Part shown: positions 18,087 through 27,093 of the stretch, one piece after another
Numbering within the stretch: position 1 is the first letter of the stretch
Layout: every line of letters begins with the position of its first letter
DNA from: Bacteroidales bacterium UBA4772
GTDB lineage: Bacteria > Bacteroidota > Bacteroidia > Bacteroidales > VadinHA17
DNA length: 64,000 bases
Direction of reading: 5' to 3'
Assembly (NCBI GenBank): GCA_002403305.1
Contig: DHHM01000002.1
Coordinates: forward strand, 25,404 to 89,403
The notes under the pieces: generated by a model
Told to the model about the DNA's origin: nothing
What the model saw: the letters and a program-made list of their open reading frames with translations, nothing else
Databases searched by the model: none
Position numbers and translations under genes: made by a program

Positions 18087-18650
18087 ATGACTGACGAACT
18101 GGAACTGATAAGAGATGAAGCCGATGAGAGGATGGATAAGTCCATCAGGCATCTTGAATACGAACTGTCGCACCTTCGTGCCGGACGGGCCAACCCTCTC
18201 CTGCTTGACGGTATTAATATCGACTATTACGGAACCAGCACCCCTCTCACGCAGGTATCCAACATCAACACCCCCGATGCGAGGAGCATCATCATCCAGC
18301 CCTGGGAGAAATCCATGCTGGGAGTGATCGAAAAGGCAATTCTGGCCGCAAATATCGGCATGACACCCATGAACAACGGTGAGATCATCCGCATCAATGT
18401 GCCGCCTCTGACCGAAGAACGCCGACACCAGCTTGTCAAGCAGGTGAGACAGGAGGGAGAGACAGCCAGGATAAGCATAAGGTCAAGCCGCAAATGGTTC
18501 CTCGATGAACTGAAAAACCTTGAAAAGGATGGTCTGCCTGAGGACGAGGAGAAAAACGGACAGAAGATCATCCAGGAGATAACAGACAACCATATAGCCA
18601 GGGTAGACAAGATCATTGAGGTCAAGGAAAAAGAGATCCTGACTGTCTAG
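18087..18650 (+). CDS. frr: Ribosome recycling factor
   Basis: A 187-residue RRF that, with EF-G, splits post-termination ribosomes. The core motifs are present: LSHLRAGRANPLLLDGI, YYGTSTPLTQVSNI, IQPWEKSMLGVIEKAI, NNGEIIRINVPPLTEERR and the C-terminal long helix ending VDKIIEVKEKEIL. Length is normal. It lies 48 bp after pyrH in the conserved pyrH-frr pair. Confidence 0.98.
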   Translation: MTDELELIRDEADERMDKSIRHLEYELSHLRAGRANPLLLDGINIDYYGTSTPLTQVSNINTPDARSIIIQPWEKSMLGVIEKAILAANIGMTPMNNGEIIRINVPPLTEERRHQLVKQVRQEGETARISIRSSRKWFLDELKNLEKDGLPEDEEKNGQKIIQEITDNHIARVDKIIEVKEKEILTV

Positions 18651-18801
18651 AGACCCGGCATCAGGGGACGCTGCTGCTCCTCCTCTGCCGTGCAATGATA
18701 GACATTCTGCCTCTAGTATAAATCAATCCTCATCCCATCGGTCCAGCTTCGCCGTCAGCCAACACCCGGCAGCAGGGATCTCCCGGCACCCCCCTTCTCA
18801 A

Positions 18802-21402
18802 ATGAAAAAGACAGCTATTATAATCCTACTCGTCGCCTGCACTCTTCACCTGCAGGCACAGATCTCTGTAGGGGGCCTTCCGCCCTCATACAAAATCCCG
18901 GCAACAAAAAGCACTGTAGCTGTCGCCAGCTACAGACTGCCGGCTATCGATACATCTGAGCTGGCACTCCAAAACCGGGAAACCTCTTTCCCGCTGAGAT
19001 ATGCTGTTCTGGAGGAGGTTGACCTCGACCTGAAAAAGGTGGGCACAAAATCAGTCCTTGATGATGGCAGCACACTGTGGCAATACAGGATCGATTCGCC
19101 AAATGGACTGTCACTGCAGATGATTTTCCGGAAGTATCTAATCCCCGAAGGCGCCCGCCTCTTTCTCTTTGATGAAGAGTACAAGAATGTCCGGGGAGCT
19201 TTTACCAACCGTAACATCACTGAAGAGCTCTCCTTTGTCACCGCCGACATCCCCGGTGACCACCTGATCATCGAATACCATGAGCCGGCAGATGTGCCTT
19301 TCAGTGGCGAGGTGATCATCGGCGGCATTGGGCAGGCCTATATTGACATCTTCGGGCTTAAATCGGCAAATATCGACGAGGACGGTTACATTCCGGTTAA
19401 CTGCGAGGAGGGCATGCCTTACCAGGATCAGAAACATGCGGTGTGCAAGTACAGCTTCAATGACGGCACCTACAGCTATCTCTGCTCCGGAGCACTCATC
19501 AACAACGCCAGGAATGACGGGAAACCCTATTTTCTTACGGCAGCCCATTGCCTCAATACTTCCGCGGAGGCCTCAACCATAGTTGCCTGGTTCAATTATG
19601 AGGAGGCATCCTGCACCGGCGTTTCACTCTACAGTTCACAGACACTTACAGGTTCTTCGCTGAAGAGTACTGGTACAATGTCCGATTATACCATGCTGGA
19701 ATTCAACAATCCCGTGCCAGCCTCATACCAGCCCTATTTCGCGGGATGGGATATAACAGACACTCCTCCACAATATTCGGTTGGTATACATCACCCCCAT
19801 GGCTGGTTCAAGAAGATATCGCTCGACTATGATCCGGCACAATCCGTAGCAAGGGTTTTGAGTTGGGAAGGCGGTGGCAGCTCTCCGGTCAACTCTCACT
19901 GGGATGTCTTTTTTGATGACGGAATAACTTCATCGGGATCGTCAGGGTCACCCCTGCTTGACCAGAACAGGAGAATCACCGGACAGCTTCACGGAGGAAG
20001 CACCAACGATTACTACGGAAAACTGAGCTACTCATGGACACATCCCAACAGCTCCTTCGAACCTCTCTCAACTTACCTTGACCCGGATACCACCGGCGTG
20101 ACTGTTATCGACGGATACTACCCTCCGGAAACCCTTCCCGATGCCCAGTTTCTCTCGGACTTCTCCGCCGTATGCCTGGATGCGCCCTTTGAGCTCACCG
20201 GTTTTTCAGCCTTTGACCCCCAGAGCTGGGAGTGGACTTTCAGGCCCTCCAGGGTCACGTATCACGAAGGCACTACCTCATCCTCCCAGTCACCAAAGGT
20301 CTCCCTCAACTCGGCCGTCGCCTATTCCGTGACCCTCAGGGTCACCAATGCTGCAGGCGAGGGCGCCCTGACACTCGATAACTACATCACGGCCGGCAGC
20401 TCCCTGAACCTCTCAGCATACCCAGTTAACCTGACAGACTCATGCCTTCTCTCCTTCACCTCCGTTGCAGTTGAAGCCTTCGGTGCCGATGCTTACCTCT
20501 GGACGTTGTCAGAAGATGCCGACGACTATTTTTACCTAGAGAACAATACCGTCAACCCGGCCGTAATTAAAGTGCGTGACGGCCAACAACTAACCGAAAG
20601 TACGAATATTGAGTTGACACTGACAGGAATACAGGGCACATGCCAGGCCATTCTTGCAGTGAGCATACCTCTTGAGGCCCGGACAAATGACGATATCACG
20701 AATGCTGCTGCCCTGACAGTCGGAGAAAACGGGCCATTCTCAAACAAATGCGCCACCATACAGGATGGAGAACCCGTGCCACCGTACGACAGCTGCACCG
20801 GACAGCTCTCATGGTGTGATGAATACGGGACAGGAGAAGATATAGTGGAGAGAAGCGTGTGGTTCACCTTCACCCCTGAAGCAAATCAGAAAATTCAGAT
20901 CTTCTCTTCCGGGATGGATAACCAGATAGCCATTTACAAGGCTACCTCTCCTGCCAATATTCTCGCGGGTTTTTACAAGCTCCTGGGCGCCAATGATGAC
21001 TATACCGATTCGGACTTCAACCCTCGTATAAAATCAGTTGATGTCGAGGCCGGCAGAACATACTGGATACAGGCAGACGGCAGCGGAGGAGGCCTCGAAG
21101 GCAGCTTCTACATCACCCTGAGCGTGCTCAGCAGTGCTGAAGAGCTCTCTGCGGAAAGCCGGGAAATCAAAGTCTATCCTCAGCCTGCAGACGATGTCGT
21201 TACCATTGAGTCCGCTGATTTTGCCGGTTGTGATGAAATACGTGTTGAACTTATTGACAACAGCGGCAGGATAATATGCCAGGAGCTCTTTACCGAATCT
21301 TCCGGCAGACTGCAACTGGTTCTGGGCGATTTGCCTCCGGGCGTCTATTTCGCCCGCATCTACTGCGGCAATAAGATCACCGTCACAAAAGTGGTTGTCT
21401 AG
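18802..21402 (+). CDS. Secreted trypsin-like serine protease with PKD-like region and T9SS type A tail
   Basis: An 866-residue exported protein. Signal peptide 1-20 (IIILLVACTLHLQAQ). An N-terminal beta-rich propeptide-like region precedes an S1-like protease domain: FLTAAHC with the His near 248, SDYTMLEF with the Asp near 295, and SGSSGSPLL with the Ser near 380. This resembles lysyl-endopeptidase/Achromobacter-type enzymes. A PKD-like stretch follows (EWTFRPSRVTYHEGTTSS), then a beta-sandwich region, and a terminal ~75-residue type A sorting domain (KVYPQPADDVVTIES to GVYFARIY). All triad residues appear intact. It should be exported through T9SS and attached to or released from the surface. 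Confidence 0.88.
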   Translation: MKKTAIIILLVACTLHLQAQISVGGLPPSYKIPATKSTVAVASYRLPAIDTSELALQNRETSFPLRYAVLEEVDLDLKKVGTKSVLDDGSTLWQYRIDSPNGLSLQMIFRKYLIPEGARLFLFDEEYKNVRGAFTNRNITEELSFVTADIPGDHLIIEYHEPADVPFSGEVIIGGIGQAYIDIFGLKSANIDEDGYIPVNCEEGMPYQDQKHAVCKYSFNDGTYSYLCSGALINNARNDGKPYFLTAAHCLNTSAEASTIVAWFNYEEASCTGVSLYSSQTLTGSSLKSTGTMSDYTMLEFNNPVPASYQPYFAGWDITDTPPQYSVGIHHPHGWFKKISLDYDPAQSVARVLSWEGGGSSPVNSHWDVFFDDGITSSGSSGSPLLDQNRRITGQLHGGSTNDYYGKLSYSWTHPNSSFEPLSTYLDPDTTGVTVIDGYYPPETLPDAQFLSDFSAVCLDAPFELTGFSAFDPQSWEWTFRPSRVTYHEGTTSSSQSPKVSLNSAVAYSVTLRVTNAAGEGALTLDNYITAGSSLNLSAYPVNLTDSCLLSFTSVAVEAFGADAYLWTLSEDADDYFYLENNTVNPAVIKVRDGQQLTESTNIELTLTGIQGTCQAILAVSIPLEARTNDDITNAAALTVGENGPFSNKCATIQDGEPVPPYDSCTGQLSWCDEYGTGEDIVERSVWFTFTPEANQKIQIFSSGMDNQIAIYKATSPANILAGFYKLLGANDDYTDSDFNPRIKSVDVEAGRTYWIQADGSGGGLEGSFYITLSVLSSAEELSAESREIKVYPQPADDVVTIESADFAGCDEIRVELIDNSGRIICQELFTESSGRLQLVLGDLPPGVYFARIYCGNKITVTKVVV

Positions 21403-21511
21403 AAACTCTCCTGCGGTTACTACAGTTAATCTTATACAACCTGGCGGTGAGGGAGTCAACGGCAGAGCTTATGCTGAGGGTGATGAGATTATCTATGATA
21501 AATAGCAGCCT

Positions 21512-22480
21512 TCATCTTCTGAAGAGAAGCCTTGTGCCCTGCGGACAGTCGCGGCAGATATCCACCGTCTGGCGGCTTTGAATAACGTCAGCCCTGAACG
21601 CTTTGTACCTCCCGCTGCGCCATATCTCAGCAAAGCTCTGACTGCCGAGATTTCCCATTGCATGCACAGCATACTTATCGAAGCAGCACGGGACCACATC
21701 ACCGTCAGTTGTTATCACGGCCGAGGTCCACATCCTCAGGCATCCCCTCTGTGGTGACCCGGCAGGATGCCATGTTCCGTCATCACTTCTTCTATAGCGT
21801 GATCTGCCTTGATCTGATACCCACTCTCCCGCCCTGGATGGGTCAAGTACCTGCATGCTCTTTATTATGAACCCTGCCCCAACTGATCCGGCAAAGGCAG
21901 CAGCGGCGTGCTCCTCATGCTCATTTCCACGGTGCTGCAGGAACTGCAGCACGATCTTCAGCCCGGAGCGCCTCTCCCTGACGGTGGCGGCCAGCCTCCT
22001 GATGCCCTCCGTCACAAGTTCATGATCACCGTCACGCCTGTAGATGCCATAGGTCCCCGGAGTCACTCCGTCATATGAAATGATTATCTTCTTCAAAGAC
22101 GAGCCGGCCAGGCTGATGCATCTCTCCCTGTCAAGATAATGGCCGTTTGTGGCAATCGCCGGATTCATCCCCGCAAAGAGCTCCGCTATCCGGAAGAAGT
22201 CGGGGTGCATCATGGGCTCACCCTGAAAACTGAGCCAGGCAGAGAGAGTAAATCCTCTGAGCTCCTCCGCAATCTTCTCAGCGAGACTGTAACTCAGGAA
22301 ACTGTTTCTCCTTTCCAGCAGTCCTGCCCCGGTTACACACTCGGGACAGGAGAGGTTGCAGACGCTGCTCAGCTCAATGCTAATCGCCGGGGGCAGGGGA
22401 GCATCAGCAGGAATACGGGCAAATCTGCCGGCTGCGTACGAAAAAACAGAGTAACTTGCATTCAGAAACCTGGAGGCCAT
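21512..22480 (-). CDS. Radical SAM/SPASM domain protein
   Basis: About 322 residues. CNLSCPEC is a CX3CX2C radical-SAM 4Fe-4S motif. It is followed by FQGEPMMHP (the GGEP-like SAM-binding motif) and a (beta/alpha) barrel. A C-terminal CCFDKYAVHAMGNLG then ICRDC pattern matches a SPASM/twitch auxiliary cluster region. Such proteins modify peptides or act as enzyme maturases. No candidate peptide substrate gene is adjacent, so the target is unknown. A TTG start at 22513 is open, but the ATG at 22480 is preferred. Confidence 0.88.
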   Translation of the reverse strand: MASRFLNASYSVFSYAAGRFARIPADAPLPPAISIELSSVCNLSCPECVTGAGLLERRNSFLSYSLAEKIAEELRGFTLSAWLSFQGEPMMHPDFFRIAELFAGMNPAIATNGHYLDRERCISLAGSSLKKIIISYDGVTPGTYGIYRRDGDHELVTEGIRRLAATVRERRSGLKIVLQFLQHRGNEHEEHAAAAFAGSVGAGFIIKSMQVLDPSRAGEWVSDQGRSRYRRSDDGTWHPAGSPQRGCLRMWTSAVITTDGDVVPCCFDKYAVHAMGNLGSQSFAEIWRSGRYKAFRADVIQSRQTVDICRDCPQGTRLLFRR

Positions 22481-22543
22481 GGCAGAGGCAAATGAACAAT
22501 TTTTTTCTCTCAATGTATAGGGTATAGGGAATGTTTCCGGTCT

Positions 22544-22551
22544 TATTTTTG
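22544..22551 (+). promoter_or_regulatory. Possible -7 element for the CarboxypepD_reg/sigma operon
   Basis: TATTTTTG is a full match to TAnnTTTG and lies 41 bp before the ATG at 22593. No convincing TTG appears at the expected -33 spacing. Confidence 0.45.
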
Positions 22552-22592
22552 AAAAGAAGATCAGAAATCAGGAACCAACAAACAACACAAAA

Positions 22593-23897
22593 ATGAAAAC
22601 AAAAATCTTTTACTCAGTAATAGCTTCTGCCCTCCTGCTGATAATGACGGCAGGAGATATCAATGCATCTGACTCCGTCGACAGGAACAAGAAGGAGAAG
22701 GTACAGCAGCAACTGATAACAATAAGAGGCAGGGTGGTCGATATCGAGACACGTGTCCCTCTTGTTTTTGCAGGAATAGCAGTGCAGGGAAGCAACGTAT
22801 CTACCGTGACAAACCTTGACGGTGAGTTTACTCTCAAGGTCGGCAACGATCAGACCGGGAACATCGAGGTCTCCTATGTGGGCTACAAGAACAGGGTGGT
22901 GACCATCGAAGAGATGAAGACAAACGGGCAGCGAAATGTGATCGAGCTCGAGACCGCGCTGATACCTATTCAAGAGGTGATCGTAAAACCCATCTTTCCT
23001 GAAGAGATCATGCTGCAGGTCATAGACCGCTTCGATGAGAACTATCCCAAACTGCCCAATGACATGACCGGGTTTTACCGTGAAACCATCAGGAAAAACC
23101 GAAGCTATATCTCCATCGGCGAAGCCGCTGTTGAGATATTCAAAGCCCCCTACCAGAATGACCTTCGCTTTGACGCCGTCAGGCTATACAAGGGAAGAAA
23201 GAGCAATGACGTGGAGAAGATGGATACCGTACTCTTCAAGCTTCAGGGCGGTCCTACAACCACTCTCTACCTCGACGTGGTCAAGAACCCCGAAACCTTC
23301 CTCACCAGGGAGGCACTCAACCAGTATAACCTGGAGCTGTCAAACATAGTGGTCATCGATGACAGGACAAACTATGTCATCAACTTCATTCAGAAGCCTT
23401 TCATAACCACACCCCTTTACCAGGGACGCCTCTTCATCGACATAGAGACCTACGCCGTGGCACAGGCAGAATTCGCCTTCAACCTTGAGAACAAGGAGCT
23501 CGCAGCTTCAATGTTCATCAGGAAGAAACCGATGGGAATGCAGGTGACACCCGAGATAACATCATACTACGTACGCTACCGCGAGATGGATGGCAAATGG
23601 TACTTCAGCCACTCCAGGGCAGAGGTCAAGTTCAAGGTCAACTGGAAGAAGAAACTGTTCAATACCAACTATACCACTATGTCTGAGCTGGCAATAACAG
23701 ACCGTACAGAAGAGGATGTTGTAAAGTTTGCTGCAAGAGAGAGAATACGCCCGACCGACTTCTTCACCGAGGAGGTTGCCGCCTTTGCCGATCCCGAGTT
23801 CTGGGGCGACTATAACGTAATTGAGCCTGACCAGAGCATTGAGGCAGCCATCAGGCGACTGAGCAGAAAACTGAAATTCAGCGACAGAAACAAATAG
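22593..23897 (+). CDS. CarboxypepD_reg-like domain protein (paralogue A)
   Basis: A 434-residue exported protein. Signal peptide 1-25. Residues ~40-120 form a CarboxypepD_reg-like (beta-sandwich) domain: ITIRGRVVDIETRVPLVFAGIAV then TNLDGEFTLKV and VSYVGYK. A conserved ~300-residue C-terminal region begins near GFYRETIRKNRSY and ends in IEAAIRRLSRKL. The same C-terminal region occurs in the STN protein at 25534, so these are paralogues flanking the sigma/FecR pair. It lacks a TonB-dependent barrel. The gap to the sigma gene is 17 bp, which supports co-transcription. Likely in the periplasm or outer membrane; function unknown. Confidence 0.85.
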   Translation: MKTKIFYSVIASALLLIMTAGDINASDSVDRNKKEKVQQQLITIRGRVVDIETRVPLVFAGIAVQGSNVSTVTNLDGEFTLKVGNDQTGNIEVSYVGYKNRVVTIEEMKTNGQRNVIELETALIPIQEVIVKPIFPEEIMLQVIDRFDENYPKLPNDMTGFYRETIRKNRSYISIGEAAVEIFKAPYQNDLRFDAVRLYKGRKSNDVEKMDTVLFKLQGGPTTTLYLDVVKNPETFLTREALNQYNLELSNIVVIDDRTNYVINFIQKPFITTPLYQGRLFIDIETYAVAQAEFAFNLENKELAASMFIRKKPMGMQVTPEITSYYVRYREMDGKWYFSHSRAEVKFKVNWKKKLFNTNYTTMSELAITDRTEEDVVKFAARERIRPTDFFTEEVAAFADPEFWGDYNVIEPDQSIEAAIRRLSRKLKFSDRNK

Positions 23898-23914
23898 ACC
23901 GCGACCATGTGCGC

Positions 23915-24451
23915 ATGAAAAATGACAGTGAGATTATAAGGAGGATCCGGAACGGAGATAAACAGGAGTTTGAAAAACTGTTCCGCTCCTCCTATGTTTC
24001 GCTGGTGCGCTACGCGAAGACCATCCTCAGAGACCATGATACGGCTGAAGAGATAGTGCAGGAACTGTTTTTCAGGCTGTGGCAGGACCGGGAGAAACTG
24101 AATATTAAAAGCTCTTTGAACGGATATCTCTTCCGCTCTGTTCACAACAGGTCACTTCATCATATTGAACATCAGCAGGTGGTCAGCCACCATGCAGGAG
24201 AGGTAGCTGCCAGAGCAATGCTCTCCTCAGAACCGGTGACCGAAGCGATATACTACAGCGAGTTACAGGCAAAGGTAGCAGGAGTACTTGACCGGCTGCC
24301 GGAAAGATGCAGGATGATATTCAGGATGAGCAGATTCGATGGATTGAAATACAATGAGATAGCCGAGAAGCTTGTGGTTAACGTAAAGACGGTTGAAGCA
24401 GATATGGGCAAGGCACTGAGGGAATTCAGAAAAGCATTGGCAGAGCAATGA
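23915..24451 (+). CDS. ECF-type RNA polymerase sigma factor
   Basis: About 178 residues with sigma-70 region 2 (FEKLFRSSYVSLVRYAKTIL, DHDTAEEIVQELFFRLW) and region 4 helix-turn-helix (LPERCRMIFRMSRFDGLKYNEIAEKLVVNVKTVEADMGKAL). There is no region 3, as expected for the ECF group. A GTG at 23909 is an alternative start; ATG 23915 (MKNDSE) fits better. The stop TGA at 24449-24451 lies inside the left arm of leader repeat copy 2. Its partner is the FecR protein 90 bp downstream. It probably controls this module. Confidence 0.95.
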   Translation: MKNDSEIIRRIRNGDKQEFEKLFRSSYVSLVRYAKTILRDHDTAEEIVQELFFRLWQDREKLNIKSSLNGYLFRSVHNRSLHHIEHQQVVSHHAGEVAARAMLSSEPVTEAIYYSELQAKVAGVLDRLPERCRMIFRMSRFDGLKYNEIAEKLVVNVKTVEADMGKALREFRKALAEQ

Positions 24452-24545
24452 AACCTGCATGAGTTCATGCTTACAAAAGAATTTGACTACTATACTTCAT
24501 GCAAGTTCCATTCGACCGATGAAATGAATTTAATAAACGAATGAA
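24445..24545 (+). repeat. Leader repeat copy 2, between sigma factor and fecR
   Basis: A second copy of the element at 17234-17335. Left arm ATGAAACCTGCATG (24448-24461) overlaps the sigma stop codon as ATGA. It can pair with CATGCAAGTTCCAT (24498-24511). A second stem pairs CATTCG (24509-24514) with CGAATG (24538-24543), whose ATG is the fecR start codon. The shared core AAGTTCCATTCGACC is identical in both copies, and the surrounding bases are mostly alike with small insertions in the loop. It again holds a four-codon frame, M-K-P-A-stop. Confidence 0.75.
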
Positions 24546-25527
24546 AAAGATAAATAAAACAGAAAAAATGTCAGAACAGGATTGGGCTGACGCAGCCGCG
24601 TGGCTCTCTGGTGAGAGCACGGCAGGCGAAGAGGCTGCCCGTATCCTTATTAATGAGGATAATGATATAATGAAAAAGTGGGATGACCTTAAAAACATTG
24701 ATAACGAAATAATTGACGTTGACAAAGCATGGGAGAAGCTGAACCGGAGGATAGAAACAGAAACACCGGTCATAACCCTGAACAGGAGGTCATTCATGCA
24801 CTCCTTTGCAAGGATAGCCGCCACGGTCATCATCATCACGGGATTGGGATGGCTGTTTTTCAAGGTGGCAGGTCCGGAAAAGATAACTGTCTCATCGGGA
24901 CACGATGAGAAGAATATCGAGGTGCTGCTCGCTGACGGAAGCAGGGTCTATCTCAACCGTGACAGCAGACTGACATATCCTGAAAATTTCGGGAGCGACA
25001 ACCGTACGGTCTCACTTGAAGGGGAAGCGTTTTTTGACATCGCCCCCGACACATCACGCCCCTTCATCATTGATGCCGGCAATGCCAGCGTCAAAGTGGT
25101 GGGTACCTCATTCAGCGTCATGACTGACAACGGCAACAACGAAGTTGAGGTCTATGTAGAATCCGGCACTGTGATGCTCTCCAGTAAAGACGGAGAACAA
25201 AATGTGACACTGGAGCCGCAGTTCATAGGACGGATATCTGACAGGGGTTCATCACATACGGTCAACAGAGATGCCAACTATCTCTCATGGCACACCGACA
25301 TGCTTATCTTTGACGGGGAGAGGCTGGAGACGGTCTTCGCAGATCTCAAACGCACTTTCAACATAGATATCGTGGCCGCAGACCCTGCCATCAACGACTA
25401 CCGGCTGACCTCCCCCTTTGTGGCTCAACCCCACGATACAATTATTAAGGTAATTTGCACTACCTTCAACCTTCATTCTGTCAGGGAGGAGGGTGTTTAC
25501 AGGCTTTATCCCGGGCAGATACGGTAA
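24541..25527 (+). CDS. FecR-family anti-sigma factor
   Basis: A 328-residue membrane regulator. The N-terminal cytoplasmic part (DWADAAAWLSGE) would bind the sigma factor. One membrane helix (ARIAATVIIITGLGWLFF, about residues 88-106) is followed by the FecR domain (VLLADGSRVYLNRDSRLTYP, GEAFFDIAPD, VVGTSFSV). The C-terminal DUF4974-like region follows (LIFDGERLETVFADLKRTFNIDI). In known systems the periplasmic part senses a TonB-dependent receptor. Here the next gene encodes an STN protein without a barrel. Its start codon is the end of leader repeat copy 2. Confidence 0.93.
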   Translation: MKKINKTEKMSEQDWADAAAWLSGESTAGEEAARILINEDNDIMKKWDDLKNIDNEIIDVDKAWEKLNRRIETETPVITLNRRSFMHSFARIAATVIIITGLGWLFFKVAGPEKITVSSGHDEKNIEVLLADGSRVYLNRDSRLTYPENFGSDNRTVSLEGEAFFDIAPDTSRPFIIDAGNASVKVVGTSFSVMTDNGNNEVEVYVESGTVMLSSKDGEQNVTLEPQFIGRISDRGSSHTVNRDANYLSWHTDMLIFDGERLETVFADLKRTFNIDIVAADPAINDYRLTSPFVAQPHDTIIKVICTTFNLHSVREEGVYRLYPGQIR

Positions 25528-25533
25528 CAACCG

Positions 25534-27093
25534 ATGTGGCCGACAGGTTCAGCGAGAAACAGGGGGATCGCGTTTGCCGCCCTGCTTTTGCTGCCGTTAC
25601 AGCTGTTTTCTCAGAATAACATCCTTGATAGAGAGATCCGGCTGCCCGGCAACAGTATCAGGGTCTCAAAGGCACTCAGCGAGGTAAGCAGACTTACCGG
25701 CTACCTTTTTACCTATGACTCCCGGATAATCAACTCAGACAGGACCTTTTCACTTCCCTCCAATGATATGCCGCTCAGGGAGCTGCTTGATTCGGTGTCG
25801 GACGACCCTGACGTCAGAGTCTCAGTGATAGGGAAACACATCATATTATACCGCGAGGCTGACATCAGGCCTGACTGCGGTAAGGAAAATGACCCCACCC
25901 CGGCGGTGATCCAGATAAGCGGCAGGATCACCGATGCGGAGACAGCGGAGCCACTGCCCTATGCTACCATAGGTATCAGCCATCGCGGGAGAGGTACGGT
26001 GACAAACTTCAACGGTGACTTCATCCTGAGGCTGAATAGCCAGTTCGTTGAAGACACATTATCAGTATCATACGTTGGTTATGTCAACAGGCTGATACCG
26101 GTCAGGAGCCTTACGGGCAATATCCTGACCATCAGCATGGAGAGAGACTATATCCCCATCCCGGAGATAATCATCAGGGCTCAGGACCCTCGCCTGATCA
26201 TCAGGAAAATCCTCTCTTCCGTAGCCGCCAACTACGGAACCACCCCTACCCTCCTTACCGGATTCTACCGCGAAGGGGTCTACCGAAAGAAGGAGCCACA
26301 GGTCTATTCCGAGGCGGTGGTGCAGATTTACAAGAGCCCGTATGCAAGATCACTGCAGAACGACCAGATTAAGGTTCTGCGCAGCCGTAAGATCGAGAAC
26401 CTGGAGGTTAAGGATACCCTGGCCGTCAGGCTTAAGGCAGGACTGAGTGCAACGCTTACACTCGACGTCATGAGAAACCTGTTCGATTTTCTTGACCCCG
26501 CATCATTCGATTCCTATGAATATCATCTGACAGATATAGTAACAATAGACGACCAGTCGGCATTTGTGGTATCATTCCGCCAGAGGGAGGATATTACCGA
26601 ACCACTGATGCAGGGCGACATCTATATCAACGTCGAGAGCTATGCCGTCATGCTTGCCGATTTTGAGATCAACCCTCTCTATATTGACCGGACAGGCACA
26701 TCATATATAAGCAGGCTGCCCCGTTCCTATTCCATGAAGCCGGAATATGTCAGGTACAGGACCCGCTACCGCTATGTTGAAGGACGATACTTCCTGTCAC
26801 ACGTAAGGGGAGACCTGGGCTTCATGGCCAGGGGCAGGAAGAAGCTTTTTAGCAGCCGATTCAACATATTTTTTGAGCTGGCAGTTACAGACCACCGTAC
26901 AACCGGTGTCGCACGCTTCGATCATGATGAGCTGGCCCCGGCATATTCGGTATTCTCAAATACCATTACCGGATATGACGCCGGATTCTGGAAAGGCTTC
27001 GATTTCCTTAAGCCTGAAGAAGATCTTGTTGAAGCACTGCAAAGGCTGCAGATACGACTTGGTGAATTCGCCGGTCAGGATTCCCCTCAGTAG
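25534..27093 (+). CDS. STN and CarboxypepD_reg domain protein (paralogue B)
   Basis: A 519-residue exported protein. Signal peptide 1-29. An STN domain at about 33-115 (ILDREIRLPGNSIRVSKAL, VSRLTGYLFTY, LDSVSDDPDVRVSVIGKHII) is the signalling module found in TonB-dependent transducers. A CarboxypepD_reg-like domain (ISGRITDAETAEPLPYATIG, TNFNGDFILRL, VSYVGYVNR) follows. A ~300-residue C-terminal region is paralogous to that of the protein at 22593 (GFYREG, SYAVMLADFEI, KKLF). No plug or barrel is present. It is six bases after fecR, so it belongs to the module and may present the signal to FecR. Confidence 0.88.
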   Translation: MWPTGSARNRGIAFAALLLLPLQLFSQNNILDREIRLPGNSIRVSKALSEVSRLTGYLFTYDSRIINSDRTFSLPSNDMPLRELLDSVSDDPDVRVSVIGKHIILYREADIRPDCGKENDPTPAVIQISGRITDAETAEPLPYATIGISHRGRGTVTNFNGDFILRLNSQFVEDTLSVSYVGYVNRLIPVRSLTGNILTISMERDYIPIPEIIIRAQDPRLIIRKILSSVAANYGTTPTLLTGFYREGVYRKKEPQVYSEAVVQIYKSPYARSLQNDQIKVLRSRKIENLEVKDTLAVRLKAGLSATLTLDVMRNLFDFLDPASFDSYEYHLTDIVTIDDQSAFVVSFRQREDITEPLMQGDIYINVESYAVMLADFEINPLYIDRTGTSYISRLPRSYSMKPEYVRYRTRYRYVEGRYFLSHVRGDLGFMARGRKKLFSSRFNIFFELAVTDHRTTGVARFDHDELAPAYSVFSNTITGYDAGFWKGFDFLKPEEDLVEALQRLQIRLGEFAGQDSPQ

